Assembly (NCBI GenBank): GCA_013214445.1
Contig: JABSPG010000266.1
Span: forward strand, 1 to 6,036
Origin: Ekhidna sp.
Lineage (GTDB): Bacteria > Bacteroidota > Bacteroidia > Cytophagales > Cyclobacteriaceae
Direction of reading: 5' to 3'
Length of the DNA: 6,036 nucleotides
The translations under genes and the position numbers were made by a program. Shown piece after piece: positions 5,645-6,036 of this stretch; within the stretch, counting starts at the first letter, position 1; every line of letters starts with the position of its first letter. Below the pieces are notes generated by a model, which ran no database searches, was not told where the DNA came from, and saw nothing but the letters and a program-made list of their open reading frames with translations.

Positions 5645-6036
5645 ATGAATTCGATCTTAAAAATCATTATCCCTATTGCTTTGCTGGCAATGTCTTGTGC
5701 CGCCAAGACTGAAGTTGCTCAGGTAGAAACGCAAGAACCAACTTATCCTGAGAAAGCCAAGGATATGGTTATCTATGAAGTAAATATCCGGCAGTATACA
5801 CCTGAAGGCACGATCAATGCTTTTGCGAATCATCTGCTCAGGCTAGAGCAACTTGGAGTTGACATTCTTTGGGTTATGCCTGTTCAGCCGATTGGAGAAA
5901 AGAATAGGAAAGGGGGACTTGGAAGCTATTACTCCATTAGTGACTATACTGCAGTTAATCCCGAGTTTGGAACGATGGATGATTTTAAGAACTTAGTTGC
6001 CAAGGCACATGAACTAGGTATGATTGTAATCTTAGA
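5645..6036 (+). CDS. GH13 alpha-amylase-family lipoprotein, N-terminal part only
   Basis: The frame starts 5 nt after the preceding stop codon and is cut by the window edge after 130 complete codons. Close spacing and shared direction mark it as co-transcribed with the first GH13 gene. Residues 1-18 are a lipoprotein signal (hydrophobic 4-17, permissive AMSC, Cys18), then a short linker to about 38. The catalytic barrel begins almost directly, with VIYEVNIRQYTPEG at 42, LGVDILWVMPVQPIG at 70 and GSYYSISDYTAVNPEFG at 93. The last visible residues (MIVIL) lead into region I. It lacks the three N-terminal beta domains of its neighbour, so it is a different GH13 type and not a recent duplicate. 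The catalytic Asp/Glu/Asp residues lie beyond the edge, so activity cannot be judged. No acidic export signal follows Cys18 (AAKTEVAQ). Confidence 0.93.
   Translation, partial: MNSILKIIIPIALLAMSCAAKTEVAQVETQEPTYPEKAKDMVIYEVNIRQYTPEGTINAFANHLLRLEQLGVDILWVMPVQPIGEKNRKGGLGSYYSISDYTAVNPEFGTMDDFKNLVAKAHELGMIVIL

Noticed and set aside
3309..6036. The two GH13 genes as a recent tandem duplication
   Set aside because: The second enters its catalytic barrel about 40 residues from the start and its motifs differ (VIYEVNIRQYTPEG against MYFLMVDRFNNGN), so they are different GH13 types.

Overview
The window looks like part of an alpha-glucan (starch, glycogen or maltodextrin) utilisation locus from a member of the Bacteroidota. 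The evidence is a SusE/SusF-type surface lipoprotein with an acidic lipoprotein export signal after its cysteine, a LacI-family sugar regulator, and two tandem GH13 lipoproteins. The base composition is AT-rich, start codons lie in A-rich contexts rather than behind strong Shine-Dalgarno sites, and the best promoter candidates resemble the Bacteroidota TTG / TAnnTTTG type. The genus cannot be fixed from this window; a marine Cytophagales or Flavobacteriia member is an impression only.

Layout. At the left edge is a strong intrinsic terminator (51-82) facing the minus strand. It closes a minus-strand gene (101-1651) for a four-domain SusE/SusF-like glucan-binding lipoprotein. A 203-bp divergent intergenic region (1652-1854) holds a perfect 12-bp LacI-family operator palindrome. 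The LacI regulator (1855-2877) reads rightward. A 431-bp stretch follows with no recognised gene. It holds a second operator differing by one base from the expected site, a T-rich tract and a doubtful 75-codon ORF. A complete GH13 alpha-amylase-family lipoprotein gene (3309-5639, alternative start 3279) comes next. After a 5-nt gap, a second GH13 lipoprotein gene (5645 onward) runs off the right edge.

How the parts fit. The regulator carries a PurR-like hinge helix, and near-identical operators lie on both sides of its gene. The simplest reading is one sugar-responsive regulon: the regulator controls itself and the divergent susE-like gene through site 1, and the amylase operon through site 2. 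The SusE-like protein would hold alpha-glucan at the cell surface, and the GH13 enzymes would cleave it or its maltooligosaccharide products. The susC/susD transporter pair that normally accompanies susE is not in the window, and the terminator shows that susE is probably its own transcription unit.

No RNA genes, CRISPR arrays, insertion sequences or clear signs of recent transfer were seen. I did not find a wholly new system; the most useful leads are the regulatory layout and the unassigned leader region before the amylase operon.
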